Assembly (NCBI RefSeq): GCF_007747655.1
Contig: NZ_CP036274.1
Span: 6,386,001-6,450,000, forward strand
Source of the DNA: Anatilimnocola aggregata
GTDB lineage: Bacteria > Planctomycetota > Planctomycetia > Pirellulales > Pirellulaceae
DNA: 64,000 nucleotides
Direction: 5' to 3'
Shown here piece after piece: positions 61,487-64,000 of this stretch (position 1 is the stretch's first letter; every line of letters begins with the position of its first letter). The position numbers and the translations under genes are program-made. The notes under the pieces were generated by a model. That model saw only the letters and a program-made list of their open reading frames with translations, did not search any database and was not told the origin of the DNA.

Positions 61487-61730
61487 TCCAGCGATCCTGG
61501 CAATCTGGAGCCGGTTCTGCGTGAATTCTGTCGCATTCTGGCGACAATTTCGCTCGATACAGCTTTCCCATGCCTCCAAGTGCTCGCATTTTGAAATTTG
61601 TCGCGCATAATAGCTTGCCCTTTCTACCTGTCTAACCGCAATCTGAGACAGATTTCGCGCACAATCGGTAGATTTCTTTCATTCAGTTGCTTGATTTCTA
61701 CCACTCTGTTGGGCAGAATAGGTAAATCAG
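61487..61730. promoter_or_regulatory. Regulatory region upstream of the BMC locus
   Basis: The gap holds TGTCGC/GCGACA at 61529-61546, a possible terminator of purN. Further right, TTGTCGCGCATAATAGC (61598-61614) and TTTCGCGCACAATCGG (61653-61668) look like two related sites and may be operators. A -35 TTGATT (61691-61696) and -10 CAGAAT (61714-61719) 17 bases apart form a candidate promoter for the regulator and the BMC operon. Confidence 0.5.
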
Positions 61731-62600
61731 GTGAAAGGAAACGAACGGTTGATCAAGCAGTTGCTAGCAGACGAGCGCCGGGGCCGATTGTCGGAGCTGA
61801 TCCGACAACGCGGGTTCGCGTCGTTGCCGGAGCTGGCTTCTCAGCTACAAGTCTCGGAATCGACGGTCCGCCGCGACCTAGATTTTCTGGAAGAGACCGG
61901 GGTCGCAAGGCGTACGCATGGCGGCGTCTTCTACACCGGCCCCAGTCCCAAGCTGGCCCACTTCGATCAACGTCAGTCTTCGAATTGGGATAAGAAGCGG
62001 CGGATAGCTGCGGCTGCGGCCCGACTGATCGAGGACAACGATACTGTTCTGCTCGACGGCGGCAGCACGACCTATGAACTGGCTCAATTGCTCGTCGGTC
62101 GTCCGTTGCAAGTCGTTACCAATTCATTGCCGGTTGCCAACTTGTTCACTTCCAGCGATCAAGCCGATTTGGTGTTTGTGGGTGGCTATGTCCATTCCCG
62201 GACCGGCGTTTCGCTTGGGCCTTATGCCAATCAAATGCTCGCGTCGCTGAACGCTCGACGAGCGGTACTGAGTGTGGCCGGCATCAACGAACGAGGCTGT
62301 TACAACAGCAACCTGCTGCTGGTCGAAACCGAGCGAGCCATGATGGCCGCCGCGGAACAAGTCATTGTGGTTGCCGACAGCACGAAGTTCGGCCACACCA
62401 GCCTGGCGCTGATGTGCCCGCTCGACAAGATCGATGTGCTGGTGAGCGATCACGAACTGTCACGCGAATGGCAACACACTTTAGCCCAGTCCGGCACCGT
62501 GGTGCGCTTGGCTGCTGAGTCGGGCGATACGACCAGCCCAGAAACCGCGAGCCCCGATGCCACGGCCGAAACCAATTCATCCTCCACGCATATTGCTTGA
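61731..62600 (+). CDS. DeoR-family regulator of the BMC locus
   Basis: The 289-residue protein has an N-terminal winged helix with the DeoR pattern ERRGRLSELIRQRGFASLPE and the recognition helix QVSESTVRRDLDFLEETGVA at about residues 46-65, then a sugar-phosphate sensor domain (TVLLDGGSTTYELAQLLVG, VADSTKFGHTSLALMCPLD). DeoR proteins respond to phosphorylated sugar intermediates. The annotated start is GTG at 61731; TTG at 61749, with AAAGGAA 8 bases upstream, is an alternative. It lies 12 bases before pduL. The C-terminal 25 residues are Thr/Ser-rich. Confidence 0.92.
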   Translation: MKGNERLIKQLLADERRGRLSELIRQRGFASLPELASQLQVSESTVRRDLDFLEETGVARRTHGGVFYTGPSPKLAHFDQRQSSNWDKKRRIAAAAARLIEDNDTVLLDGGSTTYELAQLLVGRPLQVVTNSLPVANLFTSSDQADLVFVGGYVHSRTGVSLGPYANQMLASLNARRAVLSVAGINERGCYNSNLLLVETERAMMAAAEQVIVVADSTKFGHTSLALMCPLDKIDVLVSDHELSREWQHTLAQSGTVVRLAAESGDTTSPETASPDATAETNSSSTHIA

Positions 62601-62612
62601 GATTTTGCCGCT

Positions 62613-63332
62613 ATGAGTACCTCTCCTACGCTTGACCGCGCGGTCGTCGAACAGATCGTTCGCCAACTCGTTTTGGGGGGCGCGACGAAATCTCCTGCCG
62701 CTGAAACGGCTCCTGCTGCGTCCGGCAAAGTGCCCGAGTTGATCGTCAGCATTTCGGCCCGCCATTGCCACCTGAGCGATGCCGATGTCGAAACGCTGTT
62801 TGGTCCCGGCGCTAAGCTGACCCCTGAGAAGGATCTGTATCAGGACGGTTTTTATGCGGCTGCCGAAACGGTGATGATCGTTGGTCCGCGCCGTCGCATG
62901 TTGCCGAACGTGCGTGTGCTGGGACCGACCCGACCGTACAGCCAGGTCGAATTAGCTTTCACCGACAGCATCTCGCTGGGTATCGATGCTCCGGTTCGAC
63001 ATAGCGGCAACATCAAGGGAACACCGGGTTGCGTGCTGGTTGGCCCCAAGGGCGTAGTTGAATTGCAGGAAGGTGTGATTCGCGCTGCCCGCCACGTTCA
63101 CATGAACAACAAAGACGCCGAGCGCTATGGCGTGAAGAACGGCGACTTTATGAAGCTGCGGATCGAGTCGCCGCAATGCACGGTGGTTTTCGAAGACCTG
63201 CTGGTGCGGGCCGATGCGACGAGCAAGCTCGAAGTGCATATCGACACGGATGAAGGAAACGCTTGTTTCCTGGATGGTGCCACGAAGGTGGAACTGCAGC
63301 CTCAAGCTCACGACTGCAAGTGCAAACACTGA
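62613..63332 (+). CDS. pduL: Phosphate propanoyltransferase PduL
   Basis: The 239-residue enzyme converts acyl-CoA to acyl-phosphate inside microcompartments. Both zinc-site motifs are seen: [20 protein letters not shown] and [18 protein letters not shown]. The N-terminal 40 residues ([15 protein letters not shown], then an Ala/Pro-rich linker) look like an encapsulation peptide, a short amphipathic helix that targets cargo to the shell. The ATG at 62613 lies 12 bases after the DeoR stop. Confidence 0.95.
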   Translation: MSTSPTLDRAVVEQIVRQLVLGGATKSPAAETAPAASGKVPELIVSISARHCHLSDADVETLFGPGAKLTPEKDLYQDGFYAAAETVMIVGPRRRMLPNVRVLGPTRPYSQVELAFTDSISLGIDAPVRHSGNIKGTPGCVLVGPKGVVELQEGVIRAARHVHMNNKDAERYGVKNGDFMKLRIESPQCTVVFEDLLVRADATSKLEVHIDTDEGNACFLDGATKVELQPQAHDCKCKH

Positions 63333-63348
63333 GCTAACTCACAAATCA

Positions 63349-63364
63349 AATCACTCCGGTGATT
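63349..63364 (+). other. UNCG-tetraloop hairpin between pduL and the first BMC-H gene
   Basis: AATCAC/GTGATT encloses TCCG, an extra-stable UNCG loop (C TCCG G). The hairpin lies 16 bases past the pduL stop. It may protect or attenuate the transcript. Confidence 0.5.
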
Positions 63365-63375
63365 GGCTTCTTTGG

Positions 63376-63404
63376 TTGACAATTGAAACGGTTCGTTTTT
63401 TATT
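63376..63404 (+). promoter_or_regulatory. Possible internal promoter before the first BMC-H gene
   Basis: A perfect -35 TTGACA (63376-63381) is 17 bases from TTTATT (63399-63404). The implied start near 63411 would remove the GGAG ribosome-binding site at 63407-63410, which is a reason for doubt. Confidence 0.3.
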
Positions 63405-63416
63405 TCGGAGATTGCA

Positions 63417-63716
63417 ATGGCTAAGAATTCAGAAGCGATCGGCATGATTGAGACGAAGGGCTTCATTGCCCTGGTCGAAGCAACCGACGCAATGCTCAAA
63501 GCTGCCAACGTGCAGTTGGTCGGTTGGGACAAGGTCGGCAGCGGCCTGGTTTCGGCCTTCGTCACGGGCGACGTGGCTGCTGTGAAGAGCGCCACCGATG
63601 CGGGTGCTGCTGCTGCGGGCCGCATTGGCGAAGTCGTCAGCGTGCATGTGATTCCTCGCCCGCACGAAGACCTGGGCATCGTGTTGCCACCATCGATCAA
63701 GCGAGTTGCCAAGTAA
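63417..63716 (+). CDS. BMC-H shell protein (first)
   Basis: The 99-residue protein is a typical single-domain [63 protein letters not shown] and [15 protein letters not shown]. The pore segment reads KVGSGL. Hexamers of such proteins tile the shell facets. GGAG at 63407-63410 lies 6 bases upstream of the ATG. A second BMC-H follows 54 bases later. Confidence 0.97.
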   Translation: MAKNSEAIGMIETKGFIALVEATDAMLKAANVQLVGWDKVGSGLVSAFVTGDVAAVKSATDAGAAAAGRIGEVVSVHVIPRPHEDLGIVLPPSIKRVAK

Positions 63717-63770
63717 CGGCCGACTCTGCAAGCTTTCGAACATTCATCACAAACAGACAGGTAACGGTTC

Positions 63771-64000
63771 ATGAATACGGCAATTGGTTTGATTGAAACG
63801 AAGGGCCTCGTCGGCCTGGTCGAAGCGACCGACGCGATGGCGAAGGCCGCCAACGTGCAAATCGTCAAGCGGATCGGCATCGGCGGCGCGCTGGTTACGA
63901 CCATCGTCACCGGTGACGTCGGCAGCGTGCGGGCTGCGGTTGAAGCGGGCGCTCATGCTGCTTCGCAAGTGGGCGAACTCGTGGGGAGCCACGTGATTCC
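63771..64000 (+). CDS. BMC-H shell protein (second, partial)
   Basis: The frame starts MNTAIGLIETKGLVGLVEAT and continues with RIGIGGALVTTIVTGDVGSV to GSHVIP at the window end, so 76 residues are visible and the last 15 or so are cut off. The pore segment IGIGG differs from KVGSG of the first copy, so the two hexamers may have different permeability. The rest of the BMC locus should follow beyond 64000. Confidence 0.95.
   Translation, partial: MNTAIGLIETKGLVGLVEATDAMAKAANVQIVKRIGIGGALVTTIVTGDVGSVRAAVEAGAHAASQVGELVGSHVI

Overview
The window looks like the chromosome of a planctomycete, most likely of the Pirellulales (inference from gene content, no database search was run). The signs are: a PVC-type membrane-bound dehydrogenase fused to a heme domain, DUF1080 and FG-GAP repeats; many secreted SGNH, DUF1080 and FAD-oxidoreductase proteins; futalosine-pathway menaquinone synthesis (mqnE); lipid A synthesis (lpxB); a split-up ribosomal operon; and the start of a bacterial microcompartment (BMC) locus with a DeoR regulator, PduL and BMC-H shell proteins.

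Layout. 1-3.6 kb: a truncated terpenoid-cyclase-fold protein diverges from a MoxR ATPase and metF. 3.6-8.4 kb: a minus-strand replication/translation cluster, rplY-pth-rpsF-ssb-rplI-dnaB. 8.8-18 kb: mostly exported enzymes (intradiol dioxygenase-like, FAD oxidoreductase, polysaccharide deacetylase, lipoprotein, rhamnogalacturonan acetylesterase-like, SGNH hydrolase, DUF1080), with typA between them. 18.2-26.7 kb: a Wzz-type polysaccharide chain-length protein, glgB, a degenerate RNase H-like protein, mqnE, a small membrane protein and lpxB. 26.7-34.4 kb: hypothetical and exported proteins, including a HEAT/LRR/PDZ protein, a YyaL/DUF255 protein, a GlcG/HbpS-like protein, a CxxCH protein, a sialate O-acetylesterase and a cupin. 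34.4-35.1 kb: a gene-free stretch carrying a strongly structured candidate non-coding RNA with its own terminator. 35.1-42.3 kb: a SprT-like metalloprotease, then rpmJ-rpsM-rpsK-rpoA-rplQ, tgt with a coupled CYTH gene, a TPR protein with two extra RNA polymerase alpha-CTD domains, and tRNA-Thr(CGT). 42.4-49.3 kb: a SUFU-like protein, a tandem-BMC-domain protein far from the main BMC locus, a 1325-residue orphan, a GH2-like jelly-roll protein and an AhpD-like protein. 49.4-54.7 kb: the giant dehydrogenase. 54.9-56.4 kb: phosphate-type response regulator and PhoU. 56.8-61.5 kb: a very acidic protein, ileS and purN. 61.7-64 kb: the BMC locus, cut by the window end.

The housekeeping clusters are ordinary. 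The parts worth attention are the candidate ncRNA near 34.65-34.9 kb, the remote tandem BMC protein, the TPR/double alpha-CTD protein, the catalytically decayed RNase H-like protein, a G-rich repeat that has entered the ileS reading frame, and several families of short palindromic repeats between genes. No insertion sequence, prophage or CRISPR array was seen.
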